A stretch of 64,000 bases of DNA, taken from assembly GCA_944386645.1 (NCBI GenBank), contig CALXBW010000003.1, positions 1 through 64,000 on the forward strand. The letters run 5' to 3'. The position numbers and the translations under genes were made by a program. Shown here one piece after another: positions 48,060 through 56,059 of this stretch (position 1 is its first letter; each line of letters begins with the position of its first letter). The DNA is from an uncultured Clostridia bacterium. Lineage in GTDB: Bacteria > Bacillota > Clostridia > TANB77 > CAG-508. The notes under the pieces were generated by a model that saw nothing but the letters and a program-made list of their open reading frames with translations, was not told the DNA's origin and did not search any database.

Positions 48060-48347
48060 GTAAGAAAAAACTAATGTATTTTTTATTTGTAACTCCCAGC
48101 ATCGCACAGTCTGTACAATTAATATTAACTAAATTAACTAAAATAGCAATAAAGTGATATATATAAATTTAGAAGTCAAAGGCATTTAGGAAGACCACAG
48201 CTATCATTTTGACAATAAATTTATATATATCACTTTATTGCGGATTATTTTATAAATATATTCTTATATAATTACCCTATAACAGACTGTAAGCTTGCTG
48301 GTCCCCACGATTGTTACTGCATAAAAAGTACATTAGTTTTTTCTTAC
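48060..48347. repeat. Family A element A7 with nested family B element
   Basis: Arms GTAAGAAAAAACTAATGTA and TACATTAGTTTTTTCTTAC; the family A core here runs in the opposite direction (CTCCCAGCATCGCACAGTCTGT ... ACAGACTGTAAGCTTGCTGG). Its centre is enlarged to about 190 nt by copy B2. Lies between the ATPase start and the tmRNA promoter. Confidence 0.88.
48147..48240. repeat. Family B hairpin element B2
   Basis: Arms CAATAAAGTGATATATA and TATATATCACTTTATTG; core AGAAGTCAAAGGCATTTAGG...CATTTTGACA, followed by GGATTATTTT as in B1. Nested in element A7. Confidence 0.88.
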
Positions 48348-48401
48348 AAGTAACTTATATATTAATAGTTACAATTATACATATTTCCCATAATATTTTC
48401 C

Positions 48402-48430
48402 TTGATATATTAATATAATTATTATATAAT
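48402..48430 (+). promoter_or_regulatory. Promoter of tmRNA gene
   Basis: TTGATA (48402-48407), 17-bp spacer, TATAAT (48425-48430), 11 bp before the mature 5' end of tmRNA. Confidence 0.8.
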
Positions 48431-48441
48431 ATTTTTCATAC

Positions 48442-48806
48442 GGGGATGTATTTGGTTTTCGACAGTAATTTAGAAGTATAAATAGCGAGTGGTGGATGTT
48501 CGCTTCGGCCACCTTAACAAAAGCGAATTTAAATATAAACGCTAAGAATAATAATAATTATCAATTAGCTTACGCTGCCTAATTGCAGTGTCATCTTTAT
48601 ATAAAGTCCCACGGTTATATAAAGGTGTCCAAATAGTGGGTAACGATATTATTTCTCGCTCTAGAATAATGGGTATTTTTGAGCTAGTATAAAATTGGTT
48701 TTGTTTATTAATCCACTTTTATATGAATTTAAATAATAAACTGCACTCGGAGAAGTTTATATGGAAAAATTATTGGACAGGGGTTCGACTCCCCTCATCT
48801 CCACCA
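48442..48806 (+). ncRNA. ssrA: tmRNA (SsrA)
   Basis: 365 nt. Acceptor ends GGGGATG and CATCTCC plus ACCA; the T-arm region reads GGACAGGGGTTCGACTCCCCT. The tag reading frame at 48523-48582 gives ANLNINAKNNNNYQLAYAA and stops at TAA; the hydrophobic AA end is the ClpXP signal. Rescues stalled ribosomes, which is relevant if rare codons stall here. Confidence 0.96.
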
Positions 48807-48808
48807 AT

Positions 48809-48892
48809 TATGCGACTTTTAGTCGCAATAAACAATTAATATCAAATAGTAATGAAAAAAGTAGGAAAAATTTTTAAATCCTACTTTTTAAT
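48809..48892 (+). terminator. Two hairpins ending the tmRNA transcript
   Basis: TGCGACT/AGTCGCA (48811-48827) directly after the CCA, then AAAAAGTAGGA/TCCTACTTTTT (48855-48892) with a T run, the likely terminator. Confidence 0.75.
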
Positions 48893-48995
48893 TTGCAATA
48901 TTATGTAAATTGTAGTAAAATATATTTGATATGATTTTAATAAATCTTCCTCGCTATACTTGAGGATATTTTACAACAATTAAGGAGGATTAACT

Positions 48996-49433
48996 ATGAA
49001 AATGGAAAAAAATAATAATTTGGATTTTGAGGAAATTGTTGATGTATTATCGCGGAATCTTAGTATAAGAGTTATAAAATATTATACGATTTGTAATCAG
49101 CAATTTGAATATTCTTTTAGCTATAATAATGCTCCAAAGGCTACTCAACAAAAATTCAAAAAAATTTTTGTTGAACATCTTCGGAGAAAACTTGAAGTAT
49201 TAAATAAAAGAATTCCTTTAATTTATACAACAAATACTCTTCCTAGTAATAATCGTCTAAAAACATCAAATATAAATATGCTAGAAGTATTTGATTGTTT
49301 ACCTTCGCTTTCCAAATGGGAAGCATATATTTTTCCATTCGATACTACAATTACAATTGAGTTAATAAATAGATATGAGAATAATTCATATTTTAATTGT
49401 TATATATCAGATTGGATATTAAATAATTATTAA
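48996..49433 (+). CDS. Hypothetical protein next to tmRNA
   Basis: 145 residues, ATG after AAGGAGG. Family not recognised. A helical N-half (FEEIVDVLSRNLSIRVIKYY; TQQKFKKIFVEHLRRKLEVLNKRIP) is followed by an aromatic, strand-like C-half (WEAYIFPFDTTITIELINRYENNSYFNCYISDWIL). It contains two in-frame CGG codons (49053, 49182), unlike conserved genes in the window, so it may be a recent arrival near the tmRNA, a common integration place; no integrase is visible. Confidence 0.7.
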   Translation: MKMEKNNNLDFEEIVDVLSRNLSIRVIKYYTICNQQFEYSFSYNNAPKATQQKFKKIFVEHLRRKLEVLNKRIPLIYTTNTLPSNNRLKTSNINMLEVFDCLPSLSKWEAYIFPFDTTITIELINRYENNSYFNCYISDWILNNY

Positions 49434-49498
49434 TAATAAATAATTTTCAAATTTACTTGAATTTAAAAATTATTTATGCTATTATAATTAATAGTTTT

Positions 49499-49572
49499 AG
49501 GGGTATAGTACATCGGTAGTATAACGGTCTCCAAAACCGCTGAGCTTGGTTCGATTCCAAGTACCCCTGCCA
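49499..49572 (+). tRNA. tRNA-Trp (anticodon CCA)
   Basis: Acceptor AGGGGTA/TACCCCT, anticodon loop CTCCAAA giving CCA (49531-49533), T-arm TTGG-TTCGATT-CCAA, discriminator G and encoded CCA. Confidence 0.95.
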
Positions 49573-49603
49573 AAAAAGAAGCTTTTAAAAGCTTCTTTTT
49601 TTT
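49573..49603 (+). terminator. Terminator of tRNA-Trp
   Basis: AAGAAGCTTTT/AAAAGCTTCTT stem followed by T residues. Confidence 0.9.
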
Positions 49604-49622
49604 GTTAACTATTTACAATAAT

Positions 49623-50123
49623 CTATATCATTGCTGATGAAATATGAAAGACACTAATTTTATCCTTCAACATCATTTGTGCTTCTTTTAATATCTTATG
49701 ATCATCATCTAATAATATAGCATAATCATATTCTTTAATTTTTTCCTTTATTTTCTCTGCTTTTATAATATTTCTATTTGTTTTATCATACTCCCCTAAT
49801 TCTTTATTAATAAAAATCCAATTTTCTTCTTTTATAAAATTCACATATTTTCTTAACCAATTTTTCTTTTCTTCTATTATTTTACTATTTCTAGCTAATG
49901 TTAATATGTATAAATCTATATTAGGTATTTCGTCTATATTTTTTAATATATTAATAATATATTCAACTGGTTCATATTCACTATACCCACTATTCATTTT
50001 CTGTGTAACTAATTCTTCTGGATATACCTCATACTCAGTAATTGTTCCATCCATATCTATAAACATAGCTATTCTTTTATTTTCCTTACATATATTTTTT
50101 ATTTTATTTATAAACTTTTCCAT
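49623..50123 (-). CDS. HAD-superfamily hydrolase-like protein
   Basis: 166 residues. The DxDGT nucleophile motif is clear in MFIDMDGTITEYE (about 19-31); LYILTLARNSKIIEEKKNWL carries the motif II Thr, and AILLDDDHKILKEA the acidic motif IV. No large cap domain, so substrates may be proteins or nucleic-acid ends. GGAGG ribosome site. On the same strand as the P-loop kinase gene but separated by a hairpin. Specific substrate unknown. Confidence 0.8.
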   Translation of the reverse strand: MEKFINKIKNICKENKRIAMFIDMDGTITEYEVYPEELVTQKMNSGYSEYEPVEYIINILKNIDEIPNIDLYILTLARNSKIIEEKKNWLRKYVNFIKEENWIFINKELGEYDKTNRNIIKAEKIKEKIKEYDYAILLDDDHKILKEAQMMLKDKISVFHISSAMI

Positions 50124-50167
50124 AAAACCTCCATTTTATCAACATAAAATTTAACTAAATAAATTTT

Positions 50168-50202
50168 TATTAGCACAAGAGCAAATGCCCTTGTGCTAAT
50201 TT
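50168..50202 (-). terminator. Hairpin after the P-loop kinase gene
   Basis: ATTAGCACAAG/CTTGTGCTAAT stem with a roughly 10-nt loop; weak T content after it on the minus strand. Confidence 0.65.
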
Positions 50203-50787
50203 TTACAGTAAATATTTCAAAACCACACTATAAATTTTCTGATTCATTTCATATATATCCATATCATCAGTTTTTATACATTCTTTATCAAACTTTATAT
50301 ATTTGAAAAACTCTATAAAATCCTCATTATAAGTTTCTATATACTCTTTATTAACTAATCTACCTTCTCCACCTCTACGCTTAATAGCTACTTCTGGTTC
50401 TACCATAAGTGCAATAAATAAGTCAGGTTCTAATTTCTTTACAAATGTGTTCCTAAACTCATTATAGTTGTTTACCTTACATTTTTTCTCCTTTAAAAAC
50501 TTCCAGCCATAAAACATACTATCTATAAGTCCTCTATCTATAAGAACAATATCTGCTTGTGAATGAATTGCCTTTAAAATTCCAGCTTGTGTTACAAAAT
50601 GCATCCACATATTAGCATCAAAAGTTCCCTTTTCAATTTCACTAGGTAAAGATTCCGCAGATTCTCTTAATACCATTACATTATAGTTTTTACTCCGTAA
50701 CATATTAGCTACAGTTCCGATAGTTGTAGTTTTGCCTGCCTCTGGTGTGCCTGAAAATTCTACCATAAAAGGTTTTGATTTTGACAT
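50203..50787 (-). CDS. P-loop (deoxy)nucleoside/thymidylate kinase-like protein
   Basis: 194 residues, start ATG at 50787 after GGAGG. Walker A in EFSGTPEAGKTTTIG (about 9-23), an LRES box, the DRG motif in IVLIDRGLIDSMFYGW, and a lid segment AIKRRGGEGRLVNKEY. Layout resembles thymidylate or deoxynucleoside kinases, but the substrate is unclear. One in-frame CGG codon at 50695. It stands opposite the DHH gene, sharing a divergent region with a 42-bp palindrome. Confidence 0.75.
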   Translation of the reverse strand: MSKSKPFMVEFSGTPEAGKTTTIGTVANMLRSKNYNVMVLRESAESLPSEIEKGTFDANMWMHFVTQAGILKAIHSQADIVLIDRGLIDSMFYGWKFLKEKKCKVNNYNEFRNTFVKKLEPDLFIALMVEPEVAIKRRGGEGRLVNKEYIETYNEDFIEFFKYIKFDKECIKTDDMDIYEMNQKIYSVVLKYLL

Positions 50788-50946
50788 AATTATGCCCTCC
50801 AATCAATTTGTTTTTTAACATTACATATTATACTATAAATATATTTTTTTTACTACAAATTTTTTTAAAATATCACTCTTTTTATTTTAATGAATAATTA
50901 ATAGTGAACAATTTTTTTAATTTTATTAAAATATATACTCCACTTG

Positions 50947-50988
50947 ATACAGTAATAATCAATTAAGCTTAATTGATTATTACTGTAT
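50947..50988. promoter_or_regulatory. Perfect 42-bp palindrome in a divergent promoter region
   Basis: Two 21-bp arms with no loop, centred on AAGCTT (50965-50970): ATACAGTAATAATCAATTA and its complement. It lies between the divergent kinase and DHH genes (gap 50788-51054). Could be an operator, a cruciform site or a terminator-like hairpin; no T run adjoins it. Confidence 0.7.
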
Positions 50989-51054
50989 TATGTTTACTTT
51001 TCCATTATTTTTTGATATACTTATACTTGTAAATATTTAAATGGAGGTATTATT

Positions 51055-52032
51055 ATGGATACTATTTCAACTGAAAATTTATCCCAAATTATTTCTAATG
51101 CTAACACGTTTGCAATTATTACTCACAAACGGCCAGATGGAGATGCCATTTCCAGTGCACTTGCAATATTCTGGTATTTAATTGACATTGGAAAAAATAA
51201 AAACAATATTGATGTTATTATTCCTGAGTTTAATAATGATTTTTCCTTTATTCCAGGAATTGAGCATCTAAAAAAGATTAATAGTAAAAAGCAATATGAT
51301 CTAGTAACAGTTGTTGACTGTGCTACTTTACATTTATTAAAAGGATGTAATATATTAAAACATGCAAAACAAACTATTTGTTTTGATCATCATGAAAAAA
51401 CATCAATAAATACTACGTACAGTTTTATTGATATATCAGCACCATCTTGTACATGTATTATCTATAAATCTCTTAATTGTACAAGTAAAGATTTTCTTAA
51501 TTGTATTGCCATTGGATTAATTTCCGATACAGTAAATTTAACTTTAAATGTAACAAAACTAGGATTATCTATTATTGATGAGTTAAAAGATTTTGGAATC
51601 GATATAAATTATTTATTATCCAAATTAATGTATCAAAATAATAGAACAATACAATTGGTAGAAATCGCAAAAGAAAGAGGATATTTTATTAAGGCAAAAA
51701 ATAAATCAGTTTTTTGTACTTATTTATTACAAAAAGATTTATTAAACTCTGAAAAAACTTTAACTCAATTAAATCATAAGGCAATAATTTTTGAACTTCA
51801 AAAATTATTAAATTATAACTCATTAATTTTATTAATTGAAAATAATAAGGGTGAATTTAGAGGCTCTTTACGTACACATGATGATAACATAAATCTAAAT
51901 AAAATTTGTTTAAAACTTGTATCTGAAGGTAAAATAATTAAAGGCGGAGGGCACAGTTATTCAGCAGGTTTTACAGCAAAAGGAGAACATGATGAAATAA
52001 TAAAATTATTTGCTTATGAAATTTTATCATAA
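51055..52032 (+). CDS. DHH/DHHA1 phosphoesterase (NrnA-like)
   Basis: 325 residues. DHH motifs: ITHKRPDGDAISSAL (motif I), VVDCATL (motif II), DHHEKTSIN (motif III), then a DHHA1 domain ending in GGGHSYSAGF. Members degrade nanoRNA, pAp or c-di-AMP products. The Arg of the RPDGD motif is encoded by CGG (51130-51132), a case where CGG seems to be read as Arg in a conserved position. ATG after GGAGG; own terminator. Confidence 0.92.
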   Translation: MDTISTENLSQIISNANTFAIITHKRPDGDAISSALAIFWYLIDIGKNKNNIDVIIPEFNNDFSFIPGIEHLKKINSKKQYDLVTVVDCATLHLLKGCNILKHAKQTICFDHHEKTSINTTYSFIDISAPSCTCIIYKSLNCTSKDFLNCIAIGLISDTVNLTLNVTKLGLSIIDELKDFGIDINYLLSKLMYQNNRTIQLVEIAKERGYFIKAKNKSVFCTYLLQKDLLNSEKTLTQLNHKAIIFELQKLLNYNSLILLIENNKGEFRGSLRTHDDNINLNKICLKLVSEGKIIKGGGHSYSAGFTAKGEHDEIIKLFAYEILS

Positions 52033-52034
52033 CT

Positions 52035-52076
52035 AAAAAAGCTCAAGTTTTCAAAAAAACTTGAGCTTATTTTTTT
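52035..52076 (+). terminator. Terminator of the DHH gene
   Basis: AAGCTCAAGTT/AACTTGAGCTT hairpin followed by T residues. Confidence 0.9.
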
Positions 52077-52105
52077 AGTTAATTAGTCATGTTCAATAGA
52101 ATCAT

Positions 52106-52152
52106 TTAATCAAATAAAAAGTATATTTGATTTTTTACCACTAATAAATTTC
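52106..52152. repeat. Family A element A8, remnant
   Basis: TTAATCAAATA joined to AAAAAGTATATTTGATTTTTT and ACTAATAAATT, the same right end as A1 with the core deleted. It lies 25 bp from the sleB stop codon. Confidence 0.65.
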
Positions 52153-52177
52153 ATTCTAAAATGTAATGTTAATTATC

Positions 52178-52888
52178 CTACTTACAAAATCTATGATTGC
52201 CTATTGTTACAGTCATTGGTCTAGACCAAATCCATTTATTGGTAGCAGTATTTGGATTAAAATAATATATTGCACCATATGTTGGATCCCAACCATTTAA
52301 AGCATCTTGAGCAGCTTTTTTGGCAGTACTATTAGGAGTTAGATTTATTTGCCCATCACTAACAACATCAAAAGCTCCTGACTGGTATATTACTCCTGAT
52401 ATAGTATTTGGAAAAGATGAACTTTTTACTCTATTTAAAACAACTGCAGCAACTGCAACTTGCCCTGCATATGGCTCTCCTCTTGCTTCCCCATAAACTA
52501 ATCTACTTAATAAATTTAAATCACTACTATTACTATTTGATGAACTAGAACCACTAGATGAAGAATATATCCCCATAGCTTTTAAAGTGTTAGGCCCTGC
52601 TATACCATCTACAGTAAGTCCATTTTTTCTTTGAAAATACTTAACAGCATTTACAGTTTGAGTACCATATATTCCATCTATATTACCACTATAATATCCC
52701 CATCTTTTTAATTTAGTTTGTATTTGAGTTACTTCACTACCTCGTGAACCATACTTAGAAAGAGCTATTACAGAATTATTTGTAATAAAAATATCATAAG
52801 TATATAAAAGAGTAAATATAATAACTATTATTGAAATAAAAGCTATAACCTTTGTAGTCATTTTTGAATTTTTTATTTTTTTAATCAT
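52178..52888 (-). CDS. sleB: Spore cortex-lytic enzyme / cell wall hydrolase SleB
   Basis: 236 residues. Membrane or signal segment (about 11-33), a PG_binding_1 repeat domain (about 46-106; VTQIQTKLKRWGYYSGNIDGI), a Ser/Asn-rich linker, then the SleB hydrolase domain with VYGEARGEPYAGQVAVAAVVLNRV and its Glu. Cleaves spore cortex peptidoglycan during germination. Divergent from spoVB. No ypeB gene follows. Confidence 0.92.
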   Translation of the reverse strand: MIKKIKNSKMTTKVIAFISIIVIIFTLLYTYDIFITNNSVIALSKYGSRGSEVTQIQTKLKRWGYYSGNIDGIYGTQTVNAVKYFQRKNGLTVDGIAGPNTLKAMGIYSSSSGSSSSNSNSSDLNLLSRLVYGEARGEPYAGQVAVAAVVLNRVKSSSFPNTISGVIYQSGAFDVVSDGQINLTPNSTAKKAAQDALNGWDPTYGAIYYFNPNTATNKWIWSRPMTVTIGNHRFCK

Positions 52889-52930
52889 ATTTCTCCACCT
52901 CTAGCATTGTTTGTAGATTTTAATTTATAT

Positions 52931-52978
52931 AAATCCATATATTTTCTTTGAAATATATTCTCTCCTTATATGGATTTT
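52931..52978. promoter_or_regulatory. Inverted repeat in the sleB/spoVB divergent region
   Basis: AATCCATATA and TATATGGATTT arms about 27 nt apart, just before the spoVB ribosome site. Possibly a leader hairpin. Confidence 0.45.
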
Positions 52979-53002
52979 TTATACAAAAAAGGTGATAAAT
53001 AA

Positions 53003-54499
53003 TTGAAAAAAATACAAATTTTTTTATTTAATACTGTTATATTAATAGTAACTTCATTAATAATCAGCTCTTGCTCTATGTTTTTTGACATATATGTAGC
53101 TAATAAAATAGGTAGTGAATCAATAGGACTATTTGGGCTTATAATGTCTGTATATATGTTTGCAATGACTATAGCTAATTCTGGTATAAGTTTAGCATCA
53201 ACTAGAATTGTAGCTGAAGAATTATCTATGAATTCTGAATCTGGTGCCAAAATTGCAATACAAAAATGTATACTATATAGCTTATTTTTTGGTAGTATAG
53301 CATGTATACTTTTAATAGCACTTTCTCCAATTATATGTAAATATATATTACATGACAGAATATCTAGCATAGTGCTATATATTATTGCAATAAGCTTACC
53401 TTTTTCATCTGTTACAATATCAATAACTGGATATTTTACAGGTGTAAAAAGAATATACAAAAATTCTCTTTATGATATATTTGGATTATTAATAAAAATA
53501 ATATTTATTGTTATCGGCTTTAGATTTTTTAATTATGACAATATAGAAACAGCTTGCATAATATTAGTTGGAGCAAATACGCTATCTGAAATATTTTCTT
53601 TTATATTTCTTTACATATTATACTTTTATGACAGCCGAAAAAATTTATCTAAACCAAGAGGTGATAATAATACTTATCTAAGAAGAATATTAAAAATTTC
53701 TCTACCTGTTGCAATAACTTCATATGTAAGATCTGGTTTATCTACTATTAAACATTCTCTAATTCCTATAAGGCTCGAAAAATCTGGTCTTTCATGTGAG
53801 GCATCACTTTCTACTTATGGAATGATAAACGGAATGGCAATGCCTATATTAATGTTTCCTGGTCTATTTGTAAATTCTATCTCTAGTTTACTTATACCTG
53901 AATTTGCTCGCTATAACATAAAAAAAGATTTTAAAAGAATGAATGAAATAATAAATGTATTATTTAGACTAGTAATTACATTTTCTATATGTGTTATAGG
54001 TGTATTTTTATTATTTCCAAATGAGATTTCTAAATTTACATATAATAATATAGAAATAGCAAAATTTGTTTTACTACTTTGTCCTTTGCTCCTATTTATG
54101 TACTTAGATCACGTAATTGATGCTATTTTAAAAGGTATAGATAAGCAAGTTGGAGTTATGTTCTGCAATATTTTAGATTTGTTTATTAGTATTTTTTTAA
54201 TATATAATTTAATTCCTATTTTTGGAATAATTGGTTATATTATTGTAATTTATATTAGTGAATTTTTAAATTTTTCTGTTAGTCTATTTCAGTTATATAA
54301 AGCAACAAAATTTAATTTAAATATAGTTAAAATACTATTAATCCCTCTTATATCTATTTTAGTAACAATGATTATTTCAACAAATTTATTTTCTTATACT
54401 AGTAATATTTTTAATATTATTTGCAATATTATTATTTTTATTTTAATATTTTTATTTACTAATATATATTTGAATATCATACAAAAAAAATTCCAATGA
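53003..54499 (+). CDS. spoVB: Stage V sporulation protein B / MVF-family polysaccharide transporter
   Basis: 498 residues with about 14 membrane helices. SpoVB-type motifs: FFDIYVANKIGSESIGLFGLIMSVYMFA near the N-terminus and SLSTYGMINGMAMPILMFPGLFVNSISSLLIPEFAR in the middle. Moves peptidoglycan precursors or other lipid-linked glycans across the membrane during cortex formation. Start is TTG at 53003 with AAAGGTGAT upstream. The stop codon lies in a terminator hairpin. Confidence 0.9.
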   Translation: MKKIQIFLFNTVILIVTSLIISSCSMFFDIYVANKIGSESIGLFGLIMSVYMFAMTIANSGISLASTRIVAEELSMNSESGAKIAIQKCILYSLFFGSIACILLIALSPIICKYILHDRISSIVLYIIAISLPFSSVTISITGYFTGVKRIYKNSLYDIFGLLIKIIFIVIGFRFFNYDNIETACIILVGANTLSEIFSFIFLYILYFYDSRKNLSKPRGDNNTYLRRILKISLPVAITSYVRSGLSTIKHSLIPIRLEKSGLSCEASLSTYGMINGMAMPILMFPGLFVNSISSLLIPEFARYNIKKDFKRMNEIINVLFRLVITFSICVIGVFLLFPNEISKFTYNNIEIAKFVLLLCPLLLFMYLDHVIDAILKGIDKQVGVMFCNILDLFISIFLIYNLIPIFGIIGYIIVIYISEFLNFSVSLFQLYKATKFNLNIVKILLIPLISILVTMIISTNLFSYTSNIFNIICNIIIFILIFLFTNIYLNIIQKKFQ

Positions 54500-54516
54500 A
54501 ATATCATTGGAATTTT
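54486..54516. terminator. Terminator shared by spoVB and the 106-residue gene
   Basis: AAATTCCAATGA/TCATTGGAATTT with a 4-nt loop, T runs on both strands. Confidence 0.85.
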
Positions 54517-54531
54517 CTGTAGTTAATTATT

Positions 54532-54852
54532 TTATTTTTCTGTCTTTTGTTGCAGCTTGTAAAAATTTTTCCCATTAATTACAAAAATTTTTTCTTTATG
54601 ATTTTCATCCATTTTAATCCTATAGGAAAAATAAGAAAGTAAAGAAGCTTTGACACGTTCATTAATTTTATCCTGCTCTACTAAAATCCATGTAGATGTT
54701 TTATTTACTACAGCTTCATTACTCTTTTGCAAAAGTTCTGCAACCGTCACCCAATCTTTAGCATTTAACGAATATACATACATATTTAATGCTAAAAAAT
54801 TTTTGGTACCTTTTAAAACTTTTTTAACTGCATTTTTGTCATTTAACTGCAT
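54532..54852 (-). CDS. Hypothetical protein, paralog of the 114-residue gene upstream
   Basis: 106 residues, ATG after AAGGAGG. Family not recognised. Its C-terminal half (STWILVEQDKINERVKASLLSYFSYRI...EKIFVINGKNFYKL) aligns by pattern with the end of the gene at 55057 (W-I, A-L-[IL]-x-Y-F-x-Y, K-I-x-x-G-x-x-F-Y). It begins with a promoter whose -35 region is nearly identical to that of the paralog. No membrane segment. Perhaps a small DNA-binding or phage-related protein (inference only). Confidence 0.65.
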   Translation of the reverse strand: MQLNDKNAVKKVLKGTKNFLALNMYVYSLNAKDWVTVAELLQKSNEAVVNKTSTWILVEQDKINERVKASLLSYFSYRIKMDENHKEKIFVINGKNFYKLQQKTEK

Positions 54853-54887
54853 AAATTATACAGCCTCCTTATAAGTTATATATTTTT

Positions 54888-54916
54888 ATTATATATCACT
54901 TATTATGTAAAGTCAA
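54888..54916 (-). promoter_or_regulatory. Promoter with TTGACTTTACATAAT box (106-residue gene)
   Basis: Minus-strand TTGACT (54911-54916), 17-bp spacer beginning TTACATAAT, TATAAT (54888-54893). Confidence 0.75.
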
Positions 54917-55012
54917 TTATATTATAATATGATTTTTCTTTATTTCTTTTTTTGGCTTATGATTGCTAAATCGCAATTTATTAATAAAATAGTCGATTTT
55001 CCATATACAATA

Positions 55013-55057
55013 AAAAAATAAATCTCTAATATTAAAAATATTAGAGATTTATTTTTT
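55013..55057 (-). terminator. Terminator of the 114-residue gene
   Basis: AAATAAATCTCTAATA/TATTAGAGATTTATTT hairpin flanked by A/T runs. Confidence 0.85.
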
Positions 55058-55401
55058 TAGAAGAGTTTACCATATTCCTTTTTTATAAAATAAAAAGTCA
55101 TCCCTTCTTTAATTTTTTCAAACCTTCTGTTATCTTCCGTCTTTTTAAAAACGTAATTGAAATAATTAATCAAAGCATCAATTACATTCTTAGTAAGGAT
55201 ATCTTTGGATATTTCTATCCATTTTCCTCGCGGTCCCTTTTGATTTTCTTTTTCAAGAATATCAATGATCAGCCATTCTTCTTTTGTTAAGACTTCTTGA
55301 TAGTATTGTATAGTTCTTAACCGTGCATTTGCAATTTTTTCTAAGATTTCCTCCCTTTCCTTGTTTACTTCTTTTACGTTTTTTAGAGTTTCTTTAATCA
55401 A
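55057..55401 (-). CDS. Hypothetical protein, paralog of the 106-residue gene
   Basis: 114 residues, TTG start behind GGGAGGGG. Basic and helical, with a predicted coiled N-terminus (LKNVKEVNKEREEILEKIANARLR) then EEWLIIDILEKE and a C-terminal region similar to the 54532 gene (KWIEISKDI...IDALINYFNYVFKK...EGMTFYFIKKE). One in-frame CGG (55321) and CCG/CGA codons suggest foreign codon use. Function unknown. Confidence 0.65.
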   Translation of the reverse strand: MIKETLKNVKEVNKEREEILEKIANARLRTIQYYQEVLTKEEWLIIDILEKENQKGPRGKWIEISKDILTKNVIDALINYFNYVFKKTEDNRRFEKIKEGMTFYFIKKEYGKLF

Positions 55402-55432
55402 AGCAACCCCTCCCTTAATATTTGCTAATAAT

Positions 55433-55462
55433 ATTATAACATTATAAATTATGTAAAGTCAA
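55433..55462 (-). promoter_or_regulatory. Promoter with TTGACTTTACATAAT box (114-residue gene)
   Basis: Minus-strand TTGACT (55457-55462), 18-bp spacer starting TTACATAAT, then TATAAT (55433-55438). The first 15 bases match the promoter at 54888. The gap 55402-55685 holds nothing else except the palindrome at 55640. Confidence 0.7.
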
Positions 55463-55639
55463 TTTTTTTTACAAAATAATCCTTTAATATTAAAGGTTTA
55501 TTTATAATTTAATTATTTTTGCTATAATTGCATATTTTACACCATTTAAATTACATTTATTATTAATTTATAATATTTCAATTCTTATTAAATTTTCTCA
55601 GTTAATAATTTATTAAAAATTAATACAACATTTCTATGT

Positions 55640-55673
55640 AAAGTCAAATATAAAATATTTTATATTTGACTTT
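55640..55673. terminator. Perfect 34-bp palindrome after the 80-residue membrane gene
   Basis: AAAGTCAAATATAAAAT and its complement ATTTTATATTTGACTTT, no loop. On the minus strand it is followed by ACATAG, so it also carries a third copy of the TTGACTTTACATA motif. Could end the 80-residue gene. Confidence 0.6.
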
Positions 55674-55685
55674 TAAATTTATAAT

Positions 55686-55928
55686 TTAACAACAATTTCT
55701 TATTTTACTACATAACATATATATAGCGGTTAAAGCAGATAATATACCTAAAATCACTGCTAATACAATTATTGCTGCTAAATTAGCTAATATTGTTGAA
55801 GCAATAGCAGCCCCTATTAATAATCCTATTGTAAACAAGAACAAAGTTAATAATATAGCCAATATTATGCATAAACAATTTCTTTTTTTATCTTTTTTAC
55901 AACAACTTATACTTATTTGTGGTTCCAT
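55686..55928 (-). CDS. Small Cys-flanked two-helix membrane protein
   Basis: 80 residues, ATG at 55928 after AGGAGGTGG. A short N-terminus with CCKKDKKRNC, two hydrophobic helices (about 19-43 and 48-70) rich in Ala/Ile/Leu, and a C-terminal CSKIRNCC. The helices resemble small spore-coat or exosporium membrane proteins seen in Clostridia, but I cannot assign a family. Cysteines at both ends may link copies. Lies between the paralog pair and the fatty-acid operon. Confidence 0.65.
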   Translation of the reverse strand: MEPQISISCCKKDKKRNCLCIILAILLTLFLFTIGLLIGAAIASTILANLAAIIVLAVILGILSALTAIYMLCSKIRNCC

Positions 55929-56059
55929 ATATTCCACCTCCTATTTGAGAATGGTATACTACATTATATGTAAATTCATAAAAAAGGTGAATTTATTATT
56001 GACTATTAAATTATTAAGTTTTATAATTATTCTATAATTATTCGAAAGAAGGGGCTTTT

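Noticed and set aside
48442-49440. Prophage or integrative element at the tmRNA 3' end
   Set aside because: No integrase, no repeated tmRNA end, and only one unusual small gene downstream.
14440-52152. Family A copies as a CRISPR array or insertion sequences with transposases
   Set aside because: Copies are kilobases apart, palindromic and have no spacers or coding capacity.
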